From the NCBI GenBank assembly GCA_051984395.1, contig JBPYEZ010000123.1, forward strand, positions 7,014-71,013: 64,000 nt of DNA, written 5' to 3'. Source of the stretch: AC-9 sp051984395. Lineage in GTDB: Bacteria > Actinomycetota > Acidimicrobiia > Acidimicrobiales > AC-9. Shown here piece by piece: positions 17,020-27,313 of the stretch. The first letter of the stretch is position 1, and each line of letters opens with the position of its first letter. A program made the translations under genes and the position numbers. The notes beneath the pieces are model-generated. The model was not told the origin of the DNA. It made no database searches and was given only the letters and a program-made list of their open reading frames with translations.

Positions 17020-17903
17020 GCCTCGAGGAACCGCCGCACGCCGAGGGCCGAACCACCGGCTCCGACGACGACTCCCACGAACAGCACGAAGAGCTCGGTG
17101 AAGAACAGATCTCGGCCCGAGACGACGATCGACTGGAACAGGGTGACGTCATAGTGCTGCACCGAGTACTGGAGCAGGAAGCTGACGACCGCGACCACAG
17201 CTGCGGCCACGATCGCCCCGGCCAACCCTTGGATCACGCCCTCCAGCATGTACGGCACCCTGATGAACCAGTTCGTGGCGCCCACGAGCTTCATCACGGT
17301 CACCTCTCGCCGTCGGGCGAAGATCGCCATCCGGATGGCGTTCAGGATGAGCACCGCCGCCGCTATCAGCAGGACGACGGCGACGCTCAAGAGGACCGCC
17401 TGGGCGATCCCGGTGACCCTGAGCAGGGTGTCGACCGACTGCTTGGCGTACACGACGTTCCTGACCCCGGGGTAGGACCTGACCGCGGATCCCACCTGCT
17501 CGACGTGCTGGGCGTCGCGCGCCACGACGCGGAACGACGGCGGCAGGTCAGCAGCGGTGGCACTCTGCACCAGGTCCGGCTGGTTGGCGAACATCGTGCG
17601 GAACTCGCTGAAGGAGCACGTCTGGTTGCAGTAGGTGGTCCGCTTGACCTCCTGCATCGCCCCCAGCCGCTGCGCCACGGCCTGGGTCTGATCGAGGGGC
17701 GCCTGGGGCTGCATGAAGACTGCCAGCTGGACCCCGCCCTTCCAACGCGTCGTGGCGGTGGACACTCCCTGCTTGAGCAGCAGCGCCGAACCGACGAGTG
17801 AGAGGGAGACGGCGACCGTGAGCACCGCGGCCACCGTCATCAGTCGGTTGCGCCACAGGTTGGTGCCCGTCTCTCGGGCGACGTAGTCGAGCGACAGGGC
17901 CAT
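17016..17903 (-). CDS. ftsX: Cell-division permease-like protein FtsX
   Basis: 295 residues. One N-terminal helix (about 22-44), a large extracytoplasmic domain (45-165), then three helices (168-195, 218-245, 268-290), the FtsX topology. FtsX with FtsE links cytosolic ATP hydrolysis to activation of peptidoglycan hydrolases at the septum. The extracytoplasmic domain has a CxxxC pair (Cys92, Cys96) that could form a disulfide. The start ATG overlaps the ftsE stop (ATGA). Confidence 0.93.
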   Translation of the reverse strand: MALSLDYVARETGTNLWRNRLMTVAAVLTVAVSLSLVGSALLLKQGVSTATTRWKGGVQLAVFMQPQAPLDQTQAVAQRLGAMQEVKRTTYCNQTCSFSEFRTMFANQPDLVQSATAADLPPSFRVVARDAQHVEQVGSAVRSYPGVRNVVYAKQSVDTLLRVTGIAQAVLLSVAVVLLIAAAVLILNAIRMAIFARRREVTVMKLVGATNWFIRVPYMLEGVIQGLAGAIVAAAVVAVVSFLLQYSVQHYDVTLFQSIVVSGRDLFFTELFVLFVGVVVGAGGSALGVRRFLEA

Positions 17904-18661
17904 CAGCGCAGTCCCTTGACCCCGGTCGAGGTCGGCTCGATCACGGTCCTGTCGTCGACCAGCTCCTCGAGCTGACCCTCGGGGGCGTCGTAGGCGCCCT
18001 CGTCCTCGTCGCGGACGACGATGCCGTCCTCGAGCTCGATCACCCGCCGTCGCATGGTGTTGACGATGGCGTCGTTGTGGGTGGCCATGAGAACCGTCGT
18101 GCCCGTCCGGCTGATGCGGTCGAGGAGCTTCGTCACGTCGGCGCCGCCGCCGGGATCGATGTTGCCGGTGGGCTCGTCGGCCAGGAGGATGAGAGGCCGG
18201 TTCACGAAGGCGCGGGCGACCGCCACACGCTGCTGCTCCCCGCCCGAGAGCTCACCGGGCAGGCAGTCCCACTTGTCCCCGAGGCCGACCAGGTCGAGAG
18301 CCTGGGGAACCTGGGACGCCACCACGGACTTGGGCCGGCCGATGACCTCGAGCGCGAAGGCCACGTTGGCGAACACCGACTTGCTCGGCAGCAGGCGGAA
18401 GTCCTGGAAGACGCAGCCGATGTTGCGCCGGAGGTACGGCACCTTCCAGTGCCGCAACCGGCCGATGTTCCAGCCCGCCACCCAGATCTGCCCGCGATCA
18501 GGGACTTCCTCGCGCAGGATCAGGCGGATGAACGTCGACTTCCCGGCCCCGGAAGGACCGACGAGGAAGACGAACTCGCCCCTGCCGATCTCAACCGAGC
18601 AGTCGCGAAGGGCGCTGACGGATCCCTTGTAGGTCTTGCTGACGTTGTCCAGTCGGATCAT
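17903..18661 (-). CDS. ftsE: Cell-division ATP-binding protein FtsE
   Basis: 252 residues. Walker A is GPSGAGKST, the Q-loop region is CVFQDFRLL, the signature is LSGGEQQR, Walker B is LILLADEPTG and the switch His is in MATHND. The ATPase core ends near 225, and an acidic tail of about 25 residues extends it beyond the usual length. ATG 18661 gives the standard N-terminus MIRLDNVSKTY; upstream in-frame codons lie in the intergenic region. It is co-transcribed with ftsX. Confidence 0.94.
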   Translation of the reverse strand: MIRLDNVSKTYKGSVSALRDCSVEIGRGEFVFLVGPSGAGKSTFIRLILREEVPDRGQIWVAGWNIGRLRHWKVPYLRRNIGCVFQDFRLLPSKSVFANVAFALEVIGRPKSVVASQVPQALDLVGLGDKWDCLPGELSGGEQQRVAVARAFVNRPLILLADEPTGNIDPGGGADVTKLLDRISRTGTTVLMATHNDAIVNTMRRRVIELEDGIVVRDEDEGAYDAPEGQLEELVDDRTVIEPTSTGVKGLR

Positions 18662-18745
18662 AGATATCCACGGAGCAGCGCCCTCCCGCGCCGAACAGCG
18701 CCGGCCACTTGCGAGTAGGGACCCTAGCATCCCCCGCGGGGCGCA

Positions 18746-18759
18746 CCGCCAATTGGCGG
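18746..18759. promoter_or_regulatory. 14-bp perfect palindrome between prfB and ftsE
   Basis: CCGCCAATTGGCGG is perfectly symmetric and begins six bases past the prfB stop. A second symmetric element, TAGGG-A-CCCTA, lies at 18716-18726 and contains a TANNNT match on each strand. The gap may combine the end of prfB transcription with the ftsE promoter or operator. Only the symmetry is certain. Confidence 0.35.
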
Positions 18760-18764
18760 ACTGG

Positions 18765-19871
18765 CTAGGTGTCCCCCTGGGCCCGCCGCCAGCGGAGGAA
18801 TGACTCCATGAACCCGTCGAGGTCGCCGTCGAGCACAGCATCGACGTTCCCTGTCTCCTCGTTGGTCCTGAGGTCCTTCACCAGCTGGTACGGCGCCAGG
18901 ACGTACGACCGGATCTGGTTGCCCCAGGCCACGTCGGTCTGCGGTCCGGAGATGGCGTCGAGCTCCGCCTGGCGCTCCTCCCGTTGCCGATCGGCGAGCT
19001 TGGCTCCGAGGATCTGAAGCGCCTTGGCCTTGTTCTGGTGCTGGCTGCGCTCGTTCTGGACCGAGACGACGATGCCCGTGGGCAGGTGGGTGATGCGCAC
19101 AGCCGAGTCGGTGACGTTGACGTGCTGTCCGCCGGCGCCGGACGAACGGTAGGTGTCCACCCGAAGGTCCTTCTCGTCGATGTCGACGGTGGACACGTCG
19201 TCGAGGAAGGGCGTGGCATCGAGCGACGCGAAGCTGGTCTGACGCCGCTTCTGGGCGTCGAACGGTGACATGCGCACCAGACGGTGCACACCACGTTCGG
19301 CCGCCAGCAGGCCGTAGGCGTACCGGCCCCGGACGATGAACGTGGCCGACAGGATGCCGGCCTCCTGGCCGGGCGACACCTCGTCGACCTCGACCGAGAA
19401 GCCGCGGCGCTCGGCCCAGCGCAGGTACATGCGCAGCAACATCTCGGCCCAGTCCTGGGCGTCGGTGCCGCCGGCTCCGGCGTGGATCTCCGCCACCGCG
19501 TCCCGGTCGTCGTGCTCACCGGAGAACAGTGAACGCAGCTCGAGGGCGTCGAGCTGGCGTCCGAGGTCGGCCACCGCCTCGGCCAGCTCCGGCTCCACCG
19601 ACGCGTCGCCCTCCTCGACGGCCAGCTGGTACAGGGTCTCGGCGTCGGCCAGCCGGGCGTCGAGGCCGGTCACCAGCTCGACGTCGCCGCCCACCCGACC
19701 GTAGGCCGTGGTGGTGGCCCGAGCCGCGTCGGGGTCGTCCCACAGGTCGGGCCGTCCCACCTCGGCCTCCAGCGCCGACAGGCGGGCCTGGAGCCCCGCC
19801 AGGTCCAGGTAGGTCTTGGCCTCCTCGAGACGCTTGCGCAGGGTGGCCAGGTCGTCAGCGAAGTCGCGCAC
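18765..19871 (-). CDS. prfB: Peptide chain release factor 2
   Basis: 368 residues, full RF2 length. The SPF stop-codon recognition tripeptide is in MSPFDAQKRR and the GGQ hydrolysis motif is in SGAGGQHVNVTDSAVR. Unlike most bacterial RF2 genes there is no in-frame UGA near codon 25, so no programmed frameshift is needed. The start is GTG. It follows secA by 36 bases on the same strand, and ftsE/ftsX follow downstream, a common actinobacterial order. Confidence 0.95.
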   Translation of the reverse strand: MRDFADDLATLRKRLEEAKTYLDLAGLQARLSALEAEVGRPDLWDDPDAARATTTAYGRVGGDVELVTGLDARLADAETLYQLAVEEGDASVEPELAEAVADLGRQLDALELRSLFSGEHDDRDAVAEIHAGAGGTDAQDWAEMLLRMYLRWAERRGFSVEVDEVSPGQEAGILSATFIVRGRYAYGLLAAERGVHRLVRMSPFDAQKRRQTSFASLDATPFLDDVSTVDIDEKDLRVDTYRSSGAGGQHVNVTDSAVRITHLPTGIVVSVQNERSQHQNKAKALQILGAKLADRQREERQAELDAISGPQTDVAWGNQIRSYVLAPYQLVKDLRTNEETGNVDAVLDGDLDGFMESFLRWRRAQGDT

Positions 19872-19907
19872 CGGCCACTCCGAGCCGCCGGACGCGGGGC
19901 CGCGGCC

Positions 19908-22682
<2,775 letters not shown>

Positions 22683-22740
22683 CGTCAGCCCAGTGTACTG
22701 GGGGCCCTGCTCACTTCTGGGCGGGCGACGGCCCCCTCCC

Positions 22741-22758
22741 GCCGGAGCGCGCTCCGGC
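22741..22758. promoter_or_regulatory. 18-bp perfect palindrome upstream of secA
   Basis: GCCGGAGCGCGCTCCGGC is perfectly self-complementary. It lies in the 220-base gap between the response-regulator stop and the secA start, both on the minus strand. It could be a terminator for the regulator gene, an RNA element in the secA leader, or an operator. The rest of the gap holds TATTCT (minus strand, 22824-22829) as a possible -10 box and nothing else I recognise. Confidence 0.4.
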
Positions 22759-22902
22759 ACTCCTCCGGTTCCACCTATTGTCGAAAGTTCGCGCCGCGCT
22801 GAACGAGATCCGGCCCAATTTCGAGAATACGTGGAACCGCGGAGATCCGTGCCTCTGCGCCTCCCTCCGCTCACTGGCGGGCTGGAGGACTGAGGGAGCG
22901 AC

Positions 22903-23601
22903 CTAGCGGTCTTCAGCCTCGATGAGGCGCTCGCGGACGGCGTAGATGACCGCTTGCATCCTCGAGTGGAGGTGGAGCTTGTCGAGGATGTTGTGGACGT
23001 GGTTCTTGACGGTGTTCTCCGAGATGTACAGCGAGTCGGCGATGTCCCGGTTGCTCATCCCCCGGGCCACCAGCTTGAGCACCTCGAGCTCCCGGCCCGT
23101 CAGCTCCGGCGGGGGGACCTGGGGTCGCTCCTCGGCCCGCCTGACCAGGGAGTTGAACTCGGTGAGCAACTTGGACGCCATCGAGGGCGAGATGAGGCTC
23201 TGGCCCTGGACGACGGCGCGGATGGCGTCGGCCACCTCCTCCACCGAGATCTCCTTGAGCAGGTAGCCGTTGGCCCCCGCCTTCACCGCCTCGTAGAGGT
23301 CCTCCTCCTCGTCGCTCACGGTGAGCATCAGGATCCTGGTCGACGGGGTCACCGTGCGTATGGTGCGCGCCGCCTCGATGCCGTTGACCTGCGGCATCCG
23401 CACGTCCATCAGCACCACGTCGGGAGCGAGCTCCTCGGCCTTGGCGACCGCCTCGGCCCCGTCCTCGGCCTCGCCCACGACCTCGATCCCACCCTCGGTG
23501 CCCAGCACCACGTACAAGCCCCGGCGGAACAGCGCCTGGTCGTCCGCGATCAGCACGCGGATGACCTGGCCGTCCTGTCCCGAGATCTGGTTGTCGACCA
23601 A
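22903..23601 (-). CDS. NarL/LuxR-type response regulator, orphan
   Basis: 232 residues. The receiver domain (14-130) has the acidic pair D20-D21, phospho-acceptor Asp66 in VVLMDVRMP, a signalling residue in LTVSDEEE, and Lys in YLLKE. A LuxR-type HTH (about 165-228) carries LTGRELEVLKLVARGMSNRDIA and SENTVKNHVHNIL. The listed start is TTG with GGGGGAG upstream. No histidine kinase is encoded nearby. It sits between hpf and secA, so a link to general secretion or growth state is possible but unproved. Confidence 0.88.
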   Translation of the reverse strand: MVDNQISGQDGQVIRVLIADDQALFRRGLYVVLGTEGGIEVVGEAEDGAEAVAKAEELAPDVVLMDVRMPQVNGIEAARTIRTVTPSTRILMLTVSDEEEDLYEAVKAGANGYLLKEISVEEVADAIRAVVQGQSLISPSMASKLLTEFNSLVRRAEERPQVPPPELTGRELEVLKLVARGMSNRDIADSLYISENTVKNHVHNILDKLHLHSRMQAVIYAVRERLIEAEDR

Positions 23602-23617
23602 GACTCCCCCCGTCGTG

Positions 23618-24193
23618 TCAGGTGGTATCGATTAGTCCGATTTGACCGTCCTTCCGCCGGTATACCACCGCGGCACGGCCCGTTTCAGCATTGGTGAACA
23701 GGATGAACCCCCGGCCGAGCAGGTCGAGCTCCAGCGCCGCCTCCTCCGGGGTCATGGGCTTGGCATCGGATTGGACCGTCCGGATGATGCGCGGCTGCTC
23801 GTCCGCTACGTCCTCCTCGTCGCTGTCGTCGTCCAACACTGCGGCCGACGCCTCGGGACCGGGCACCCCTCCGGCGTGGCGGCGAGGGTGGGACCGTCCG
23901 ATCAAGCGCCCCTTCAGCTTCTCCATCCGGTGCTCGAGCTTGTCGACCACCCGATCGACGGCGGCGAAGGTGTCGGTCGCCGCCGCCCTGGCCCGCACGA
24001 TGTGACCATGGCCCACCACGGTCACCTCGCACACCTCCTTGTCGGCGATGCGCGGATTGCGCTCCTCGAGGAAGCGAACCTCGGCCCGCTCCATCGAGTC
24101 GAGGTAGCGCCCCAGACGGGTGACCTTCTCCTCCACGGTTGCCTTCAGCACCTCCGACACCTCGACGTTTCGGCCCTGGATCGAGATGTCCAC
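23618..24193 (-). CDS. hpf: Long-form ribosome hibernation promoting factor
   Basis: 191 residues. The N-terminal HPF/YfiA domain (1-100) begins VDISIQGRNVEVSEVLK and binds the 30S decoding region. An acidic linker follows, then the C-terminal dimerisation domain (about 137-190) with KPMTPEEAALELDLLGRGFILFTN and VVYRRKDGQIGLI. That domain pairs two 70S ribosomes into an inactive 100S dimer. GTG 24193 has a perfect AGGAGG seven bases upstream (24201-24206), which decides the start; the longer frame from 24313 is rejected. It is 16 bases upstream of the response regulator. Confidence 0.94.
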   Translation of the reverse strand: MDISIQGRNVEVSEVLKATVEEKVTRLGRYLDSMERAEVRFLEERNPRIADKEVCEVTVVGHGHIVRARAAATDTFAAVDRVVDKLEHRMEKLKGRLIGRSHPRRHAGGVPGPEASAAVLDDDSDEEDVADEQPRIIRTVQSDAKPMTPEEAALELDLLGRGFILFTNAETGRAAVVYRRKDGQIGLIDTT

Positions 24194-24549
24194 GTGCGTT
24201 CCTCCTGTGTCAATGTGCGGGCCGCGAGCGGCTGACCTGGTCTTTGACCCCACACTCGCCTGCCGAGAGGGTGGCGGACGGGGCGCTGGCGGCCGGCTGG
24301 CCCCACAGCGCACCCTGGCGCCCGCGTCGCCTCTTCGCCGCCGGTGCCGAGGATCGGCACGTCGGCGGGCAGGACTTACTCCTAAGCCGCACCATGCTCA
24401 GCAACCACGGGTTGCCTTACGTGGGTCGTTTCGCCTACGGCTGGCCTCGACTTGCAACCACAGACCCGCACGCAGCCCATACGAGAGTGTAGGACGTGCT
24501 GACGGGATGCGGCCTAGTCAGTACGTGCCAGTCGTCCAGTAAGCCCGGT
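24194..24549. other. Intergenic region upstream of hpf, nothing recognised
   Basis: About 356 bases. Apart from the hpf ribosome site at 24201-24206 I see no gene, tRNA cloverleaf or clear promoter. The stretch 24370-24540 is visibly less GC-rich than the flanking genes and is the likely home of the hpf promoter. Short open frames here lack a ribosome site and family resemblance. Confidence 0.5.
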
Positions 24550-24569
24550 CCGGCCCGGTGCAGGGCCGG
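24550..24569 (-). terminator. GC-rich hairpin after the PGI/PMI gene
   Basis: CCGGCCC (24550-24556) and GGGCCGG (24563-24569) form a perfect seven-pair stem with a six-base loop, two bases past the stop of the minus-strand isomerase gene. No T-run follows. The position suggests termination of the sugar-phosphate operon. Confidence 0.4.
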
Positions 24570-24571
24570 GG

Positions 24572-25627
24572 CTACTCCTCGGACGGCCCTCCCGGGCCCG
24601 CCGTGAGACCGCTCTTGATCTCGGACAGGGCCGGGACGGGCCCTGGGTCGAGCCCCTCCTGGGCGGCCAGGTGCAACGAGACGAAGTCGCCGAAGATGAC
24701 GAGGTCCAGAAGCTGGGCCAGGCGTCCCTCACCCTCGCCCTCGACCTCCTCGATCCCGGCGACCACCTCGCGCACGATGTCGTCTACCAGCTCGAAGCGA
24801 CGAGCGATCCGGGGGTGCTCGTCACCGTGCCTGAGGTTCACGAGAGTGAGGAGCTGGCGGGTGATGTCCCCGTGCTGGCCCCATCCGGCCACCTCGTTGT
24901 GGCACAGCTCCGGCTGGGTCGCGGCGAAGGCCGGGGCCTTGGCGTTCTCGTTGACGTCCGCCTTCCAGCGCCAGGCGGCGACGGAGCCGATCCCGGCTGC
25001 CCCGTAGACGAGTGGGATCGTTCTCCCGATGCGACGGGCGAGCGCCTCGGCCGGGCTCGCCGGCCCGACGAGCTGGTCCCGGCGGCGCCGCAGCTGGGCG
25101 ACAGCCTGATCGACCCACCGTCGGGCGCCCGGGAGCAGGCGCAGGTCCTCGGCCACGGCGAGCAGCGGGACGGTCATGGCCCCCACAGCGGCGCGCGGCT
25201 GAGGAATGCCGTCGGGCACCGGCAGGACCGGTGCCCCCCAATCGTCGGCCCGCTTGGCCAGCTCGCCGCCGCTCGTGACCACGACCACTGCCGCGCCGCG
25301 TGACACCGCAGCCTGAGCGGCCTCCACCGTCTCCTCGGTGTCGCCAGAGAACGAGACGGCGAACACCAACGACGCCGGGCCGACGAAGCCCGGTGGGCAG
25401 TAGGACTTCACGACCGAGACCGGCACGGCCAGCTCCGGGCCGGCCGTCGCCTGGAACACGTCGCCCGCGATTCCGCTGCCCCCCATGCCCAGCACCACCA
25501 CGTTGGCGATCGACCCGCGGGGCAGCGGGCCCGCCATCTGCTCGAAAGCCTGGGCGGCACTGGCGACCTGCTCGGGGAGCTGGGCGGCGGCGTCCCACAT
25601 CCCCAGCGTGTCGAGCCGCTCGCTCAC
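24572..25627 (-). CDS. SIS-domain bifunctional phosphoglucose/phosphomannose isomerase
   Basis: 351 residues. The N-terminal SIS fold has VVLGMGGSGIAGDVFQA and VFAVSFSGDTEETVEA, the sugar-phosphate binding loops. The C-terminal bact-PGI_C part contains ENAKAPAF and NHNEV-like residues (PELCHNEVAGW), with the catalytic Glu/His expected there. The enzyme interconverts glucose-6-P or mannose-6-P with fructose-6-P. The GTG start overlaps the Trm112-like stop (GTGA), and phosphomannomutase is just upstream, so the operon makes mannose-1-P. It is positionally similar to mycobacterial Rv3256c. Confidence 0.83.
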   Translation of the reverse strand: MSERLDTLGMWDAAAQLPEQVASAAQAFEQMAGPLPRGSIANVVVLGMGGSGIAGDVFQATAGPELAVPVSVVKSYCPPGFVGPASLVFAVSFSGDTEETVEAAQAAVSRGAAVVVVTSGGELAKRADDWGAPVLPVPDGIPQPRAAVGAMTVPLLAVAEDLRLLPGARRWVDQAVAQLRRRRDQLVGPASPAEALARRIGRTIPLVYGAAGIGSVAAWRWKADVNENAKAPAFAATQPELCHNEVAGWGQHGDITRQLLTLVNLRHGDEHPRIARRFELVDDIVREVVAGIEEVEGEGEGRLAQLLDLVIFGDFVSLHLAAQEGLDPGPVPALSEIKSGLTAGPGGPSEE

Positions 25628-25890
25628 GCCGGCGCGCCGCCCGACGGGCTCTCCCCCGGATCGAAGGTCGGCCTGATTCCGTCCGTCTCGGCCTTCGCCA
25701 CCAGGCGGCCATGCTCGCTGTCGTCCACCGTCTCGGCCTCGTCGATCAGCATGATCGGGATGTCGTCGCGGATGGCGTACCGCCGGTGGAGACGGGGGTT
25801 GTAGAGGCTGTCCTCGTCGGCGAAGTACAGCAGCGGTCCCTTGTCCTCGGGACAGGCCAGGATCTCCAGCAGCATCGGGTCGAGTGCCAC
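25624..25890 (-). CDS. Trm112-like small protein (UPF0434 type)
   Basis: 88 residues. LLEILACPEDKGPLLYF, then YAIRDDIPIMLIDEAE, match the bacterial Trm112/YcaR family. Only one Cys (C12) is left of the usual CxxC, so a zinc site is unlikely. In other systems Trm112 proteins stabilise methyltransferases; the role in bacteria is unclear. It sits one base downstream of phosphomannomutase and overlaps the isomerase gene, so it is translated within that operon. Confidence 0.78.
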   Translation of the reverse strand: MALDPMLLEILACPEDKGPLLYFADEDSLYNPRLHRRYAIRDDIPIMLIDEAETVDDSEHGRLVAKAETDGIRPTFDPGESPSGGAPA

Positions 25891-25891
25891 C

Positions 25892-27286
25892 TCAGCTCTC
25901 CCTTCGGTGGATGGGACCGGCAGCGGCGACGTCCCCGGCGGTCCCGTCGATCAGCGACAGGATCTCGCCCAGGTGAGTGTCCCGCTCGGCCGGCGTTCGG
26001 GCTTCGAGGTTCAGACGGAGCAGTGGCTCGGTGTTCGAGGGGCGGACGTTGAACCACCACTCGCCCCAGTCGGCGGTCAGCCCGTCGGTGCGGTCGAGGG
26101 TCGCCCCGCTCGCCGAGGCCAGCTCGGTGGCGATCGACTCGACGATCCGACCAGGGTCGGAGACCTCGATGTTGATCTCCCCGGAATCGGAGTAGCGCTC
26201 GAACGGCCGGCGAAGCTCGGACAGCGGCTGGCCGGCTTTGGACAGCAGCTCCAGCACGATCACGGCGGCCACGAGCCCGGAGTCGGCCCGGTAGTTGTCC
26301 CGGAAGTAGTAGTGCCCCGAGTGCTCTCCGCCGAACACCGCTCCCGTCTCGGCCATCACCGCCTTGATGAAGGAGTGGCCCACGCGGGTGCGGACCGGCA
26401 CCCCTCCGTTCTCCTGGATGATCTCGGGAACCGCCTTGGAGCAGATCAGGTTGTAGAGGACGGTTGCTCCGGGATGCTTCTCCAGCATCGCCTTGGCGAC
26501 CAGCGCCGTGGTGAGGGATCCCGACAGGGGCTGGGCCTTCTCGTCGACGAGGAAGACCCGGTCGGCGTCACCGTCGAAGGCCAGGCCCACGTCGGCGCCG
26601 GTCTCCAGCACGCGCCGATTGAGATCGGCGAGGTTCTCGGGCTGGATGGGATCAGCGGGGTGATTGGGAAAGTTGCCGTCGAGCTCGGGGTAGAGGATCT
26701 CCAGCTTGAAGGGCAGCGGAGCGAGCACGCGGGGCACGACGAGCCCGCCCATGCCGTTGGCCGTGTCGGCCACGACTCGCAGGGGGGCCAGCGCGTCGAC
26801 GTCCACGAACGAGCGCACGTGGGCCGCGTACTCGTCGAGCAGGTCGGCCTGCTCGACCCAGCCTCGCCCCCTCCCTCCGGGACTCGTGACGCCGGCGGCC
26901 AAGGCCTTGATCTCCCCCAACCCCGTGTCCCGGCCGACCGGGCGCGCCCCGGCCCGGCACAGCTTGATGCCGTTGTAGCGCGCCGGATTGTGCGACGCCG
27001 TGAACATGGCGCCCGGCACGTCGAGCCGGCCCGAGGCGAAGTAGAGCAGGTCCGTCGACGCCAGACCGAGGTCGGCCACGTCAGTCCCCTCGGAGACGGC
27101 GCCGGCGATGAACGCCTCGCTGAGCGGGACGCCCGACTCGCGCATGTCACGTCCGACCACGATTCGCTCCGCCCCGGTGAACCGGGCGAACGCCGAGCCG
27201 ACGGCGCGGCAGACCTCGGCATCGAGTTGGTCCGGCACGCTGCCGCGCACGTCGTAGGCCTTGAAGATGGGGTCGAGTGGCAGCAT
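25892..27286 (-). CDS. manB: Phosphomannomutase/phosphoglucomutase
   Basis: 464 residues of the alpha-D-phosphohexomutase family. The phosphoserine loop is TASHNPARYNG with Ser98. The metal loop DGDADR is in GLAFDGDADRVFLVD, the sugar-recognition loop is GGEHSGHYYF, and the phosphate-binding loop near the C-terminus is RPSNTEPLLR. It converts mannose-6-P to mannose-1-P (and probably the glucose equivalents), feeding GDP-mannose synthesis. It heads the operon with the Trm112-like and PGI/PMI genes and is positionally similar to Rv3257c. Confidence 0.92.
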   Translation of the reverse strand: MLPLDPIFKAYDVRGSVPDQLDAEVCRAVGSAFARFTGAERIVVGRDMRESGVPLSEAFIAGAVSEGTDVADLGLASTDLLYFASGRLDVPGAMFTASHNPARYNGIKLCRAGARPVGRDTGLGEIKALAAGVTSPGGRGRGWVEQADLLDEYAAHVRSFVDVDALAPLRVVADTANGMGGLVVPRVLAPLPFKLEILYPELDGNFPNHPADPIQPENLADLNRRVLETGADVGLAFDGDADRVFLVDEKAQPLSGSLTTALVAKAMLEKHPGATVLYNLICSKAVPEIIQENGGVPVRTRVGHSFIKAVMAETGAVFGGEHSGHYYFRDNYRADSGLVAAVIVLELLSKAGQPLSELRRPFERYSDSGEINIEVSDPGRIVESIATELASASGATLDRTDGLTADWGEWWFNVRPSNTEPLLRLNLEARTPAERDTHLGEILSLIDGTAGDVAAAGPIHRRES

Positions 27287-27313
27287 GAGACAGCCGAGCC
27301 TACTTCGCTTCTC

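Noticed and set aside
18765..19871. Programmed frameshift in prfB
   Set aside because: The gene is a single continuous frame from GTG 19871, with no in-frame UGA or CTTTGA slip site near codon 25.
24194..24313. Longer N-terminus for hpf
   Set aside because: The perfect AGGAGG at 24201-24206 decides for GTG 24193, and the extension is Arg/Pro-rich without family similarity.
24211..24571. Possible tRNA or small RNA in the hpf upstream gap
   Set aside because: I could not fold a cloverleaf or find the conserved T-loop sequence. Only the short hairpin at 24550-24569 is convincing.
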